Notes under the pieces: generated by a model | Databases searched by the model: none | What the model was told of the DNA's origin: nothing | The model's input: only the letters and a program-made list of their open reading frames with translations | In this document: piece by piece, positions 28,003 to 37,422 of the stretch | How the letters are laid out: each line of letters starts with the position of its first letter | How positions within the stretch are numbered: the first letter of the stretch is position 1 | From: Arenibacter sp. F26102 | GTDB lineage: Bacteria > Bacteroidota > Bacteroidia > Flavobacteriales > Flavobacteriaceae | Direction: 5' to 3' | Assembly (NCBI RefSeq): GCF_023015865.1 | Contig: NZ_JALKBC010000014.1 | Coordinates: forward strand, 62,001-126,000 | DNA: 64,000 bases | Translations under genes and position numbers: made by a program

Positions 28003-28764
28003 CTAATCCAACTCTACAAGAATGGGACAATGATCGCTGTGAACTGCCTTGGATAAAATTATGGAACGCTTCAACCTACTCAATAATGGACTACTAACTA
28101 GTCCATAATCCAGTCGCCATCCCTTATTATTGGCGCGGGAGTTTGCCCTATAACTCCACCAGGTGTAATTGTCCGGTTCCTTGTTAAAATGCCTGAAACT
28201 ATCAATAAATCCACTATCCAAAAAATCACCGATCCACTCCCTTTCCACAGGTAAAAACCCGGAAACATTTTTGTTTCTAACCGGGTCGTGAATGTCTATT
28301 GCTTCATGACATATATTGTAATCCCCACAAATTACAAGGTTCGGCTTCTCCTTTTTCAACATATCAACATAATCCTGAAAATCCGCCATATACTGTAATT
28401 TATGATCCAAGCGGGCAATATTGGTACCCGAAGGCAGGTAAAGGCTCATAACTGAGACCCCATTAAAATCTGCCCTAATATTTCGACCCTCAAAATCCAT
28501 ATATTCTATTCCAGTACCAAATTCCACATGATCGGGTTCGGTTTTGGCAAGTATCGCCACACCACTATAGCCTTTCTTTTGCGCACTATACCAGTAGTGA
28601 TAGTGGTAACCCAAAGCCTCAAAACCTTGGAGATCCAATTGATCTTGATTCGCCTTGATCTCCTGCAAACAGACCACATCCGGATCTACACTTTTCAACC
28701 AATCCAAAAACCCTTTGCTCACCGCAGCTCTAATTCCATTTACATTATAAGAAACAATTTTCAT
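28003..28764 (-). CDS. xth: Exodeoxyribonuclease III / AP endonuclease
   Basis: The 253-residue enzyme repairs abasic sites and trims 3' ends in cytoplasmic DNA repair. It has the DNase I-fold motifs: SYNVNGIRAA, the catalytic Glu in VVCLQEIKANQDQL, YSAQKKGYSGVAIL, the NLVICGDYNICHEAIDIH segment with the Asp/Asn pair, WWSYRANSRANNKGWRLDY and the final SDHCPI. Length is normal and there is no signal peptide, in contrast to the exported relative at 44967-46013. It is on the minus strand with 42 bp to the aldo/keto reductase, possibly one unit. Its upstream 259-bp gap is shared with the divergent TonB receptor. Confidence 0.95.
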   Translation of the reverse strand: MKIVSYNVNGIRAAVSKGFLDWLKSVDPDVVCLQEIKANQDQLDLQGFEALGYHYHYWYSAQKKGYSGVAILAKTEPDHVEFGTGIEYMDFEGRNIRADFNGVSVMSLYLPSGTNIARLDHKLQYMADFQDYVDMLKKEKPNLVICGDYNICHEAIDIHDPVRNKNVSGFLPVEREWIGDFLDSGFIDSFRHFNKEPDNYTWWSYRANSRANNKGWRLDYGLVSSPLLSRLKRSIILSKAVHSDHCPILVELD

Positions 28765-28997
28765 TTAAATATATTTTATACTCATCCAATTTTGCCAATA
28801 ATAGGGAGTATCTAGTGTTTTATTCAACCAAATCTTTGTTAAAATCAGGCTAAAAATAGGAATTGTTTTTTGTAACCAAAAAGGCGGAACGATATAGTTG
28901 ATATTTATATTTTTTTTTAAGTGTCCGAACTATGGGCCCATTTCATTTCACGAGAAGAAAATTAGACGATAATCCTTAACTTTTAGATAATAATCCT

Positions 28998-29005
28998 TAG
29001 TTTTG
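28998..29005 (+). promoter_or_regulatory. Predicted -7 element for the TonB receptor at 29024
   Basis: TAGTTTTG matches TAnnTTTG exactly and ends 18 nt before the ATG. A -33 TTTG at the right spacing is not clear. Confidence 0.4.
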
Positions 29006-29023
29006 AAGCTTATCTTTTTTTAA

Positions 29024-31105
29024 ATGAAATCCTCCTTACATCTTCTATTTTTATTAAATTTTCTATTCATATCCCATGCCCAAGAGCCCGTCCAAAAGGA
29101 TAGCATCACGGAACTGGACGAAGTAATCCTTTTGGATTCCCTTCAATCCGCTACGGACAATGGCATTATAGCTACCAATATTATTGGCACCAAAGCATTT
29201 CAAAACTATAGTCCCGTTGACATGGTTTCGGCTATTAATCAAATCTCAGGGGTATATATCCTGTCCGGAGCACTAAATACCAACAGAATCACCATTAGAG
29301 GGGTCGGAGCCAGAACACTTTATGGAACGGACAAAATACGCCTCTACTACAATGACATTCCGATTACCAATGGTTCCGGATTTTCTACAATTGAAGCGTA
29401 CGATTTGGAAAACCTTAGCTCTGTGGAGGTAATAAAAGGCCCAAAAGCCACTAGCAATGGCACTAATTTAGGTGGGGCAATTTTACTGAGCTCCAAACAA
29501 CCCATGGAAGAATCCACTTATTTTAGAAATAATTTTACTTTTGGCTCCTACGGGCTATTAAAAAACAATTTTGTTTTTAGCCATAGTAAGGACAAACTAT
29601 CCGTAAATTTTCAGCATGGGTATTTAGAGGTAGACGGATACAGGGAAAACAGTCGGTTTAAACGGGATGGGATTTTATTGGATATGGATTACCAGCTTAC
29701 CCCAAAGACCAATATTGGCCTGCTCATCAACCATGTGGATTATATTGCACAGATAGCAAGCTCTATAAGCGAAACCGATTTTAAGGAAGACCCCAAACAG
29801 GCCGCTTATACATGGAAATCAGCAAAAGGCTATGAGGACAACAACTATACCCTTACGGGTCTTTCAATAAAGCATTCCTTTAGTGATCGATTTAAAAATT
29901 CGAGCAGTATATTCTACACTTATTTAGATCATTACGAGCCTGCTCCCTTTGAAATTTTGGACGAGTATACCCACGGCTTTGGATTTAGAACCAAATTTAT
30001 GGGCCAATTCTCTCTAAACGATTCGGCCTTGGATTACAATTTTGGGGCAGAAATGTACAAGGACGAATACAATTGGGACAAGTTTGAGAATTTATATCAG
30101 GAAAACAATGGTGAAGGGAGCCTACAAGGGGATCAATTTGCCAAAAACAAAGAGTATAGACGGCAATTCAACGCCTTTGGCAGTGTTCTAATCCCGATGA
30201 GCGATGCCTTTTCTGCCCAATTGGGACTTAATCTCAACAAAACATATTATGATTTTAGAGATCAATTTAATACTGTAGATGACAATAAAAGTGCCGAAAG
30301 GGATTTTGACCCCATCCTTTTGCCAAGCCTTAACCTTAACTACAGCTTTCCAAAGGGAAATACTCTTTATGCCAATATTAGCCGTGGGTTTTCCAATCCT
30401 ACCCTAGAGGAAACCTTAACCCCCGACGGGGTTATAAACCCGGATATTGCCCAGGAAACCGGGATTAACTATGAAATTGGCTCTAAATTATTCTTTCTAG
30501 ACAACAAATTAAACCTCATCTTCGCCCTGTATAGAATGGATATCAAAAATTTATTGGTTGCCGAACGAATAGGGGAAAACCAATATGTTGGTAAAAACGC
30601 AGGAAAGACCAAACACCAAGGGGTGGAATTGGAGGCGGAATACCGTTGGGATATAGCCCCAAATTTCAAAATAGCGCCTTTTATCAGCTATACCTATAAC
30701 GATCATAGTTTTGTAACCTTCGTAGACGAGGACAAGGACTATTCAGGAAACCCTCTGACCGGAGTACCCGAACACAGATTAAATTCTGGTTTCCAGGCGC
30801 AGTTGAACAACCAATTTTATTGGAATGCCACCCATCAATATGTGGGGGAAATTCCTCTAAGGGATGACAATAGCCTATATAGTGATGCGTATAATGTTTT
30901 GAACAGTAAGCTAGGGTACAAAAATAAATTGGGCAAAAGGCTGTCTTTGGATGTAGCTGTTGGTATAAACAATATCATTGATGTCAATTATGCCCAGTCC
31001 GTACTGATAAACGCAACAGGATTTGGAGGCGCCGAGCCTAGGTACTACTATCCTGGAAACGGCAGGAATTTCTATGGAAGCTTGAGGCTAGGGTATTCAT
31101 TGTAA
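29024..31105 (+). CDS. TonB-dependent receptor (siderophore/FecA-like architecture)
   Basis: The 693-residue outer-membrane receptor has a signal peptide (about 1-19, ISHAQ), a short TonB-box-like segment (ELDEVILLDS), then the plug directly (about 45-160, with INQISGVYILSGALNTNRITIRGVG and VEVIKGPKATSNGTNLGGAILL) and a beta-barrel. It lacks the N-terminal carboxypeptidase-like domain found in the other three receptors of this window and is shorter, as in classical iron-siderophore or vitamin receptors. The barrel holds typical NISRGFSNPTLEETLTPDG and YEIGSKLFFLDNKLNLIFALY segments and ends GSLRLGYSL. No siderophore gene is nearby. It is alone on the plus strand, with a strong hairpin after it. 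Confidence 0.92.
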   Translation: MKSSLHLLFLLNFLFISHAQEPVQKDSITELDEVILLDSLQSATDNGIIATNIIGTKAFQNYSPVDMVSAINQISGVYILSGALNTNRITIRGVGARTLYGTDKIRLYYNDIPITNGSGFSTIEAYDLENLSSVEVIKGPKATSNGTNLGGAILLSSKQPMEESTYFRNNFTFGSYGLLKNNFVFSHSKDKLSVNFQHGYLEVDGYRENSRFKRDGILLDMDYQLTPKTNIGLLINHVDYIAQIASSISETDFKEDPKQAAYTWKSAKGYEDNNYTLTGLSIKHSFSDRFKNSSSIFYTYLDHYEPAPFEILDEYTHGFGFRTKFMGQFSLNDSALDYNFGAEMYKDEYNWDKFENLYQENNGEGSLQGDQFAKNKEYRRQFNAFGSVLIPMSDAFSAQLGLNLNKTYYDFRDQFNTVDDNKSAERDFDPILLPSLNLNYSFPKGNTLYANISRGFSNPTLEETLTPDGVINPDIAQETGINYEIGSKLFFLDNKLNLIFALYRMDIKNLLVAERIGENQYVGKNAGKTKHQGVELEAEYRWDIAPNFKIAPFISYTYNDHSFVTFVDEDKDYSGNPLTGVPEHRLNSGFQAQLNNQFYWNATHQYVGEIPLRDDNSLYSDAYNVLNSKLGYKNKLGKRLSLDVAVGINNIIDVNYAQSVLINATGFGGAEPRYYYPGNGRNFYGSLRLGYSL

Positions 31106-31111
31106 ATAATT

Positions 31112-31163
31112 AAGGTCCAAAAAGTGGCTTTACTTTAGTAAGTAAAGCCACTTTTTGGACCTT
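31112..31163. terminator. Bidirectional terminator: 24-bp perfect inverted repeat
   Basis: AAGGTCCAAAAAGTGGCTTT and four further bases (31112-31135) pair perfectly with 31140-31163 around a 4-nt loop. It lies between the convergent TonB receptor and glyS genes and should end both transcripts, although the T-tracts outside the stem are short and broken. Confidence 0.85.
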
Positions 31164-31186
31164 TAATATTTTCTTTAATTTCAAAA

Positions 31187-32731
31187 TTAGAGCATTCGCT
31201 GTAGCCAAGTTTTCATGTCCACTTCCTTATGGATAATTGACTTTACATCGGCGATTGCAACACGTTGTTGTTCCATTGTATCCCTATGACGTATGGTAAC
31301 CGTATTATCCTCTAGGGATTGGTGGTCCACGGTAATGCAAAACGGGGTGCCATTGGCATCTTGCCTTCTGTAACGTCGTCCTACAGCATCCTTTTCATCA
31401 TATACAACATTAAAATCCCACTTAAGATCATCTATAATTTCTTGGGCCAATTCCGGTAAACCGTCCTTCTTCACCAATGGAAAAACTGCTGCCTTATTAG
31501 GAGCTAGAACCGCAGGCAATTTAAGAACTGTTCTAGTGGTATTATTTTCCAATTCCTCTTCTACCAAAGAGTTTGAAAATACAGCCAAGAACATACGATC
31601 CAAACCTATAGAAGTTTCAACCACATAGGGCACATAGCTTTCATTAAGTTCAGGATCAAAATATTGTAATTTTTTACCAGAGAACTTTTCGTGGCTACCA
31701 AGGTCAAAATCAGTTCTAGAATGTATCCCTTCCAACTCCTTAAATCCAAAAGGGAATTTAAATTCTATATCGGCGGCGGCATCGGCGTAATGTGCCAATT
31801 TCTCATGGTCGTGGAATCTGTAGTTTTCCGCACCTAACCCTAAAGACAAATGCCAGGCCATCCTTTTTTCCTTCCAGGTTTCATACCATTCCTTTTGCGA
31901 GCCAGGACGAATAAAAAATTGCATTTCCATTTGTTCAAACTCCCTTTGACGAAATATAAACTGCCTTGCAACAATCTCGTTCCTGAAAGCCTTACCAACC
32001 TGTGCTATACCAAATGGAATTTTCATTCTTCCGGTCTTTTGGACATTCAGGAAATTAACAAAAATACCCTGGGCAGTTTCGGGCCTAAGATATAGATTCA
32101 TTGCGCTATCGGCAGAGGCACCCAATTTGGTGCCGAACATTAAATTAAATTGCTTGACATCGGTCCAATTTCTTGATCCGGATACAGGACAGGCTATTTC
32201 CAATTCCTCTATCAAGTTTTTCACATCTACCAAATCCTCTTTCTCCAAGGATTTTCCCAATCGCTTTAAAATGGTCGTTATCTGTTCTTGGTAACCTACC
32301 ACCCTTGGATTGGTTTCCAAAAATTGCTTTTTATCGAAAGAATCACCAAATCGCTTATGGGCCTTGGCAACTTCCTTGTCTATTTTAGCTTCAATTTTAG
32401 CAGTATAGTCCTCCACCAAAACATCTGCACGATATCTTTTTTTGGAATCTTTATTATCGATCAATGGATCATTAAAAGCATCTACGTGTCCCGAGGCCTT
32501 CCATACGGTAGGGTGCATAAGTATTGCCGAATCCAGCCCTACAATATTATCGTTCATCTGAACCATGGCTTTCCACCAATATTCACGGATGTTCTTTTTT
32601 AACTCAGCACCGTTTTGGGCATAATCGTATACGGCACTAAGTCCGTCGTAAATTTCGCTGGATTGGAAAACGTATCCATACTCCTTTGCATGCGAGATTA
32701 CTTTTTTAAAATCGTCTTCTTGTTTCACCAT
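31187..32731 (-). CDS. glyS: Glycine--tRNA ligase (dimeric class II type)
   Basis: The 514-residue enzyme charges tRNA-Gly. It is the dimeric eukaryote/archaea/Bacteroidota-type form (single chain), unlike the alpha2-beta2 enzyme of E. coli. Signatures include RPETAQGIFVNF, the motif 2 region FRNEIVARQFIFRQREFEQME and the motif 3 region YVVETSIGLDRMFLAV, followed by the anticodon-binding domain (about 400-514, KLPAVLAPNKAAVFPLV to the end). A zinc-ribbon type insert is not obvious. The minus-strand upstream region has TATTTTTG (32736-32743), a perfect -7 match, only 4 nt from the ATG, which suggests a leaderless or very short-leader transcript. Gene symbol glyS is commonly used for this form. 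Confidence 0.97.
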   Translation of the reverse strand: MVKQEDDFKKVISHAKEYGYVFQSSEIYDGLSAVYDYAQNGAELKKNIREYWWKAMVQMNDNIVGLDSAILMHPTVWKASGHVDAFNDPLIDNKDSKKRYRADVLVEDYTAKIEAKIDKEVAKAHKRFGDSFDKKQFLETNPRVVGYQEQITTILKRLGKSLEKEDLVDVKNLIEELEIACPVSGSRNWTDVKQFNLMFGTKLGASADSAMNLYLRPETAQGIFVNFLNVQKTGRMKIPFGIAQVGKAFRNEIVARQFIFRQREFEQMEMQFFIRPGSQKEWYETWKEKRMAWHLSLGLGAENYRFHDHEKLAHYADAAADIEFKFPFGFKELEGIHSRTDFDLGSHEKFSGKKLQYFDPELNESYVPYVVETSIGLDRMFLAVFSNSLVEEELENNTTRTVLKLPAVLAPNKAAVFPLVKKDGLPELAQEIIDDLKWDFNVVYDEKDAVGRRYRRQDANGTPFCITVDHQSLEDNTVTIRHRDTMEQQRVAIADVKSIIHKEVDMKTWLQRML

Positions 32732-32768
32732 TTGGCAAAAATATAATAATAGTAGAAAAGGTGGAGAT

Positions 32769-33665
32769 TTATTTTAATTGAAATTCCGAAGTCGCCAATA
32801 ATTTTTCATTCTCGAAAACATTAAGGGTGTAAGTTCCTTCACCCAAAGATCCCTCAGGTACTGAAATGGCATCGCAAACACTAAATTCCTGACCCATAAA
32901 AACTAGTTCTACACGTTTGCTATAAACATTGCCATTTACGGAAATAGTATTGGCGTTATCCTCGATCACCCCCATATTAGGTCCCAAGAACTGAAAGTAA
33001 ATTACCCGTTCTTCATTTTTGGAATTGGGATTCCCCATAATGGTAACACAACCTCTTAGTTTGGATATGATATTGGCCTTATTAGTCTTAATATGTTTTC
33101 CTGATCGAAATCGAAATCCACTACCTTCGGAATTTTCCAATTTAAGATAGCTTTTGGTCTTAAGTTCTTGACTAAGTTCCCTGTTCTTCCTTCTTAGCAA
33201 AGCCTCGGCTTCTGCCAATGAACTGCTCTTTCCCCTAAGGTCTTCGATCATCTTCCTGGTTTCCTCATATTTGTTGCCAAGGAGCATGTTGTTATATTTT
33301 AGGAAATTGTTCTTGAGCTTAAGGCTATCATTTTTGGCCTCAAGTTTTCTAAGTTCGGTTTTATATTCCTTCAATTTTTCAACCGTGAAATTCAAACGGC
33401 CAACAGAATCCAACAATTGTTGCACCCTATATTTGGAATCTTGCAATTCAATTTCATTGACCTCATTAAGGGCTGAAAGTCGATCCACATCAGATTTCAT
33501 CAAGGTAAGGTCCTTAACCAACAATTCTTTCTCCTGCTCCAAAAAACTAATACGACTTTTGGATTGGGCATAACTATAATAGAAGGCAATGAGAATACCT
33601 AATATAATAGCTGCCAAAGCGGCAAGTATTATCTTATAATTAAATTTGTTATCTTCAGTATCCAT
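32769..33665 (-). CDS. Membrane-anchored coiled-coil protein of unknown function
   Basis: Not assigned to a function. The 298-residue protein has a short cytoplasmic start, one transmembrane helix (about 11-33), a long coiled coil (about 40-170, with LEQEKELLVKDLTLMKSDV and many Lys/Glu heptads) and a C-terminal compact beta-rich domain (about 195-298, with KLRGCVTIMGNPNSKNEERV). The coiled coil and the end domain are probably on the periplasmic side. Similar proteins are common in Flavobacteria and often carried as hypothetical chromosome-partitioning relatives on coiled-coil similarity alone; I do not support that. It is 37 bp upstream of glyS on the same strand and may share a promoter region with the divergent comF gene. 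Confidence 0.75.
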   Translation of the reverse strand: MDTEDNKFNYKIILAALAAIILGILIAFYYSYAQSKSRISFLEQEKELLVKDLTLMKSDVDRLSALNEVNEIELQDSKYRVQQLLDSVGRLNFTVEKLKEYKTELRKLEAKNDSLKLKNNFLKYNNMLLGNKYEETRKMIEDLRGKSSSLAEAEALLRRKNRELSQELKTKSYLKLENSEGSGFRFRSGKHIKTNKANIISKLRGCVTIMGNPNSKNEERVIYFQFLGPNMGVIEDNANTISVNGNVYSKRVELVFMGQEFSVCDAISVPEGSLGEGTYTLNVFENEKLLATSEFQLK

Positions 33666-33708
33666 CTAAAAGCATGCGTATTAAGTAGGTTAATAGTAAT
33701 CAAGATTT

Positions 33709-34410
33709 GTGTATTCCAAGATTTCAAATATACTAAACGATATCAACACGATCCTCGTGCCAAGGCTATGTTTTGGATGTAATGCCCCATTATATAGAGG
33801 AGAAGAACATGTTTGTACCGTTTGTCGGAATCAATTACCACTCACCGAATATACATTTAACGCAGAAAACCCTGTTGACCGTATTTTTTACGGAAGAATT
33901 AACATAATCAAGGCCAGTGCTTTCCTGTTTTTTACCGAAAAAGGAATCGTAAAGAGTATTATCCACTATTTAAAATACAAAAATCAAGAACAAATAGGGT
34001 CTTTTTTAGGGGATTGGTATGGCCATATTTTGAAGGAAAACAATTTCCTGAACCAAATTGATTTCGTAGTCCCCGTTCCCCTACATCGAAAAAAATTAAG
34101 AAAAAGAGGCTACAACCAAGTAGCACTATTTGCCAAACAGATCGCAGCGCATATTGATGCCCAATACATAGACCACGTACTAATTAAAACTGCCAATACC
34201 AGGACGCAGACCAAAAAGTCCAGAATACTGAGGTGGCAAAACAAACAAGCACTGTACGTTCTAAGCGATCAAGAAATATTCAGCAATAAGAATATTCTAT
34301 TAATAGACGATGTTATTACCACAGGGGCAACCATGGAAGCCTGTGCCACTGCATTATCCAAAACGAAGGGAATAAATATTTATATTGCCTCCATGGCCGT
34401 GGTTCCTTAA
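33709..34410 (+). CDS. comF: ComF family phosphoribosyltransferase-like protein
   Basis: The 233-residue protein has an N-terminal zinc-finger-like motif (CFGC near residue 22 and CTVC near 39) and a C-terminal type I phosphoribosyltransferase fold with ILLIDDVITTGAT carrying the PRPP-binding loop. The VPVPLHRKKLRKRGYNQVALFAKQ block (split here) is the ComF hallmark. ComF is needed for uptake or handling of transforming DNA in several bacteria; the biochemical role is not fully known. The start is GTG at 33709, 43 bp from the divergent coiled-coil gene. The Ig-like lipoprotein gene follows about 50 bp downstream and is probably cotranscribed. Confidence 0.9.
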   Translation: MYSKISNILNDINTILVPRLCFGCNAPLYRGEEHVCTVCRNQLPLTEYTFNAENPVDRIFYGRINIIKASAFLFFTEKGIVKSIIHYLKYKNQEQIGSFLGDWYGHILKENNFLNQIDFVVPVPLHRKKLRKRGYNQVALFAKQIAAHIDAQYIDHVLIKTANTRTQTKKSRILRWQNKQALYVLSDQEIFSNKNILLIDDVITTGATMEACATALSKTKGINIYIASMAVVP

Positions 34411-34463
34411 TTTTACAATTCTACAAATTAGTTGTTACTTTGTTGAACATTTTCATGACTGCT

Positions 34464-36077
34464 ATGATTCAACGCATTTTAGGGTTTTTATTTTTGCTAT
34501 TAACGGTCTCGGCCCTCGTCCAATGTGCGCGTAGAGGTACGCCCACAGGAGGCGATAAGGATGTTACCCCGCCCAAGTTAATAAGGGCAGAGCCAAAGAA
34601 TATGTCCATAAACTTTAAGGCCAATAAAATTCGATTATATTTTGACGAGTATGTTAAACTTAAGGATATTGAAAAGCAGCTCATAGTTTCTCCGCCTTTG
34701 AAATACACCCCCGTGATCACTCCCCAGGGATCGGCCAATAAATATGTGGAGATCACCCTTAAGGATACCCTAAAAGAAAATACAACCTACACTTTCAATT
34801 TTGGCCAAAGTATAATTGACAATAATGAAGGCAACCCCAATCGAAATTTGACTTATGTTTTTTCTACGGGGGATTATATAGATTCCCTTACCGTCTCTGG
34901 GGTAGTAAAGGATGCCTTTAACAAGGATGCCGATACTTTTATAAGTATTATGCTCTACGAATTAGATAGCACTTATACCGACTCCACTATCTATAGGCAA
35001 CCGCCTAATTACATTACCAATACCTTGGACAGTACTCCTATTTTTCACCTAAAAAATCTTAAGGAAGGAAAATATGCGATTTTCGGGGTCAAGGATGAGG
35101 CCAAAAACAACATCTTTAATCAAAAGGTCGATAAAATTGCCTTCTTAAAAGACACTATTAATCTACCTACCGATTCTATTTATCTACTTACAATGTTCAA
35201 GGAAATGCCGGATTACAGTATTTCTGTCCCGAATTTTGCCGCTAAAAACAAAATTATTTTTGGATATCAGGGCAATGCCAAGGAAATCTTAATCTCCCCT
35301 TTAAGTGTAATACCGGATACGGTTAAAACCAAAATCACCAAGGAGCGGGACAAAGACACACTTAACTATTGGTTTACTCCCTTTAATGTGGATTCACTAG
35401 TTTTTACAGTGGCCAATGATAAGGAAAAGCTTATAGATACCTTTACCGTAAAAACAAAAAAGGTATCCATGGACACCCTAATATTACAAGCCAACCAAAG
35501 AGGATCCCTAGAATTTGGAAGACCTTTTTATATTGGCGCCAATACTCCTATCTCAAGTCTGGACAGTTCAAAAATAAGCATGTTTCGAAAAGATTCTTCC
35601 CAAGTGGAATTTGCTTTGAAACTGGATTCCTTAGGTAACAAAATTGATTTTGATTTTGAAGTCGAGCCCAATGAAAATTACGCTCTGGAACTTCTCCCAG
35701 GGGCGATAATGGATTTTTTTGGCACCGAAAACGATACCCTATCCTACAAACTCTCCACCAAAAGCTATGCAGATTTCGGAAATTTGAGACTTACTTTGGA
35801 TGGCACAGTTACTTATCCTTTAATAGTTCAATTAACGGATGAGAAAGGGAAAACAAAAAAAGAAATGTTCGCTACCGAGCCCCAAACCTTCGAATTCAGC
35901 AATATTGACCCAGCAAAGTATCTGATTCGAGTAATATTCGACAGCAATGGCAACCAAAAATGGGACACAGGAAACTATCTTCAACAACTACAGCCAGAAA
36001 GAGTGATCTACTACCCTAATATCTTGGAGGTAAGGGCCAACTGGGAATTGGAACAAACCTTTACCCTCTCAAACTAA
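34464..36077 (+). CDS. Ig-like (Big_5) domain lipoprotein
   Basis: The ATG at 34464 gives a lipoprotein signal (MIQRILGFLFLLLTVSALVQC); in-frame TTG and ATG codons upstream (34440, 34455) are possible but worse. The 537-residue protein begins the mature part with CARRGTPTGGDKDVTPPKLI, then a bacterial Ig-like domain (about 30-140, with YFDEYVKLKDIEKQLIVSPP and LKENTTYTFNFGQSIIDN), further beta repeats and a C-terminal segment with IRVIFDSNGNQKWDTGNYLQ. This layout is common in Bacteroidota lipoproteins found near cell-envelope genes, with unknown function. It ends 17 bp inside the convergent amidase gene. Confidence 0.8.
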   Translation: MIQRILGFLFLLLTVSALVQCARRGTPTGGDKDVTPPKLIRAEPKNMSINFKANKIRLYFDEYVKLKDIEKQLIVSPPLKYTPVITPQGSANKYVEITLKDTLKENTTYTFNFGQSIIDNNEGNPNRNLTYVFSTGDYIDSLTVSGVVKDAFNKDADTFISIMLYELDSTYTDSTIYRQPPNYITNTLDSTPIFHLKNLKEGKYAIFGVKDEAKNNIFNQKVDKIAFLKDTINLPTDSIYLLTMFKEMPDYSISVPNFAAKNKIIFGYQGNAKEILISPLSVIPDTVKTKITKERDKDTLNYWFTPFNVDSLVFTVANDKEKLIDTFTVKTKKVSMDTLILQANQRGSLEFGRPFYIGANTPISSLDSSKISMFRKDSSQVEFALKLDSLGNKIDFDFEVEPNENYALELLPGAIMDFFGTENDTLSYKLSTKSYADFGNLRLTLDGTVTYPLIVQLTDEKGKTKKEMFATEPQTFEFSNIDPAKYLIRVIFDSNGNQKWDTGNYLQQLQPERVIYYPNILEVRANWELEQTFTLSN

Positions 36078-36831
36078 AATGGTCGCGATCCTCCAAAAAC
36101 TTTAATTTTTCCCTGGCTTCGGAAATATGTTTTTTATTTATTGTGGCATAAAGTACCGTTTCCTCCTCCGAAAAAACGACCAGGTCGCCCAAAACATCAA
36201 TTACAGTGGAATGGCCAGGATAATTATGTCCGGTATTATCAACCCCCGTCCTATTTACACCGATTACGTAAGCCATATTTTCAATTGCCCTAGCCTTTAA
36301 AAGCGCGTCCCAAGCATTTATTCTTGGTGTTGGCCAATTGGCCACATAAATCAGAACATCGTAATTCTCTGTATTCCTAGCCCATACAGGAAAGCGGAGA
36401 TCGTAACAAATAAGGGGACAGATCCTAAATCCTTTATAGTCAATTATAATCCTTTCTTCCCCTCTATTATAAATTTTATCCTCACCAGCGAGCGTAAAGG
36501 TATGTCTCTTGTCATAATGACTCAATTTTCCATTGGGCTCCACAAACCAAAGTCTGTTATAATAATGACCATCAGCAAAAAAGACTATGCTGCCGGTTAA
36601 GGCAACATTTTTTTTCTCTGCTTCCTTTTGCATCCACTTAACCGTTTTATCCCCTTCTTCCTTTGCTATATTTTGAGGGTCCATTGTAAAGGCTGTGGTG
36701 AACATTTCCGGGAGGACGATCAAATCGACATCAGAGGTAATAGAATCTAATTTATTCGAAAAGATTTCCCTGTTCCTTTCTGGGTTTTCCCAAACCAGGG
36801 AAGATTGAATAATTGCTACTTTCAGTTCCAT
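36061..36831 (-). CDS. Nitrilase-family omega-amidase-like protein
   Basis: The 256-residue protein carries the nitrilase triad: Glu42 (LPEMFTTAF), Lys108 (YDKRHTFTLAGE) and Cys142 (LICYDLRFPVWAR). The pattern GNRTGVDN-like VIGVNRTGVDNTGHNYPG and IDVLGDLV follow. It most resembles YafV/Nit2-type omega-amidases, which hydrolyse alpha-keto acid amides from glutamine or methionine salvage. It is a cytoplasmic single-domain enzyme of normal length. Its last 17 bp overlap the end of the Ig-like lipoprotein gene on the opposite strand. The subfamily call is by motif resemblance. Confidence 0.88.
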   Translation of the reverse strand: MELKVAIIQSSLVWENPERNREIFSNKLDSITSDVDLIVLPEMFTTAFTMDPQNIAKEEGDKTVKWMQKEAEKKNVALTGSIVFFADGHYYNRLWFVEPNGKLSHYDKRHTFTLAGEDKIYNRGEERIIIDYKGFRICPLICYDLRFPVWARNTENYDVLIYVANWPTPRINAWDALLKARAIENMAYVIGVNRTGVDNTGHNYPGHSTVIDVLGDLVVFSEEETVLYATINKKHISEAREKLKFLEDRDHFSLRG

Positions 36832-36951
36832 TTGAATTTCCTATTGCCCTAATCAAAATATGCTTACGGATTATTCTAAGTTGACATTTTGGACCAATTC
36901 TTTAATTCATTTAACAAGCGCGCACTGCTCCCGTACATCCATGAATCCATT

Positions 36952-37422
36952 TTAGGCCTTTTCCAACAAAGCAATTAATGATGGCGCCCCTTGTTCTTTT
37001 GCATGATCCAACGCTGTAAGACCACGTACATCTTTCATGGTGGCATCTGCACCTTTGTCTAAAAGCATTTTTGCAATTTCTTCCCTATTAAATGTTGCGG
37101 CATAGATAAGACAGGTAGCTCCCATAGTATTGCGTTCATTTACATTGGCCCCCCTATCTATTAATTTTTTGGCCACATCCGTATAACCCTTAAAACAAAC
37201 GCCCATCAAAGCCGTATTGCCAGTGGCATCTTTAGCATTAATTTTGGCCCCACTATCCAATAGAAGATCGGTAATTTCCTCCTGGTCGTAATAGGTAGAT
37301 AAAATTAGTGGCGTAGACCCCCTTTGATCCTTGCTGTCCAGCAGAATGGGATTCTTCTTCAACATGGCACTCACCTCATCAAAGTTCCCATTTCTAATTT
37401 CGTTAAAGAAGAATTCGTTCAT
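36952..37422 (-). CDS. Ankyrin-repeat protein
   Basis: The 156-residue protein consists of about four ankyrin repeats: an initial helix pair with NPILLDSKDQRGSTPLILST, then DSGAKINAKDATGNTALMGV, then DRGANVNERNTMGATCLIYA, then DKGADATMKDVRGLTALDHA, each following the TPLH-type helix start. It has no signal peptide. Such small ankyrin proteins are protein-binding adapters; in bacteria they often act as inhibitors or protectors beside catalase or other enzymes, but no such partner is next to it here. It stands alone on the minus strand, 120 bp upstream of the amidase gene. Confidence 0.9.
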   Translation of the reverse strand: MNEFFFNEIRNGNFDEVSAMLKKNPILLDSKDQRGSTPLILSTYYDQEEITDLLLDSGAKINAKDATGNTALMGVCFKGYTDVAKKLIDRGANVNERNTMGATCLIYAATFNREEIAKMLLDKGADATMKDVRGLTALDHAKEQGAPSLIALLEKA

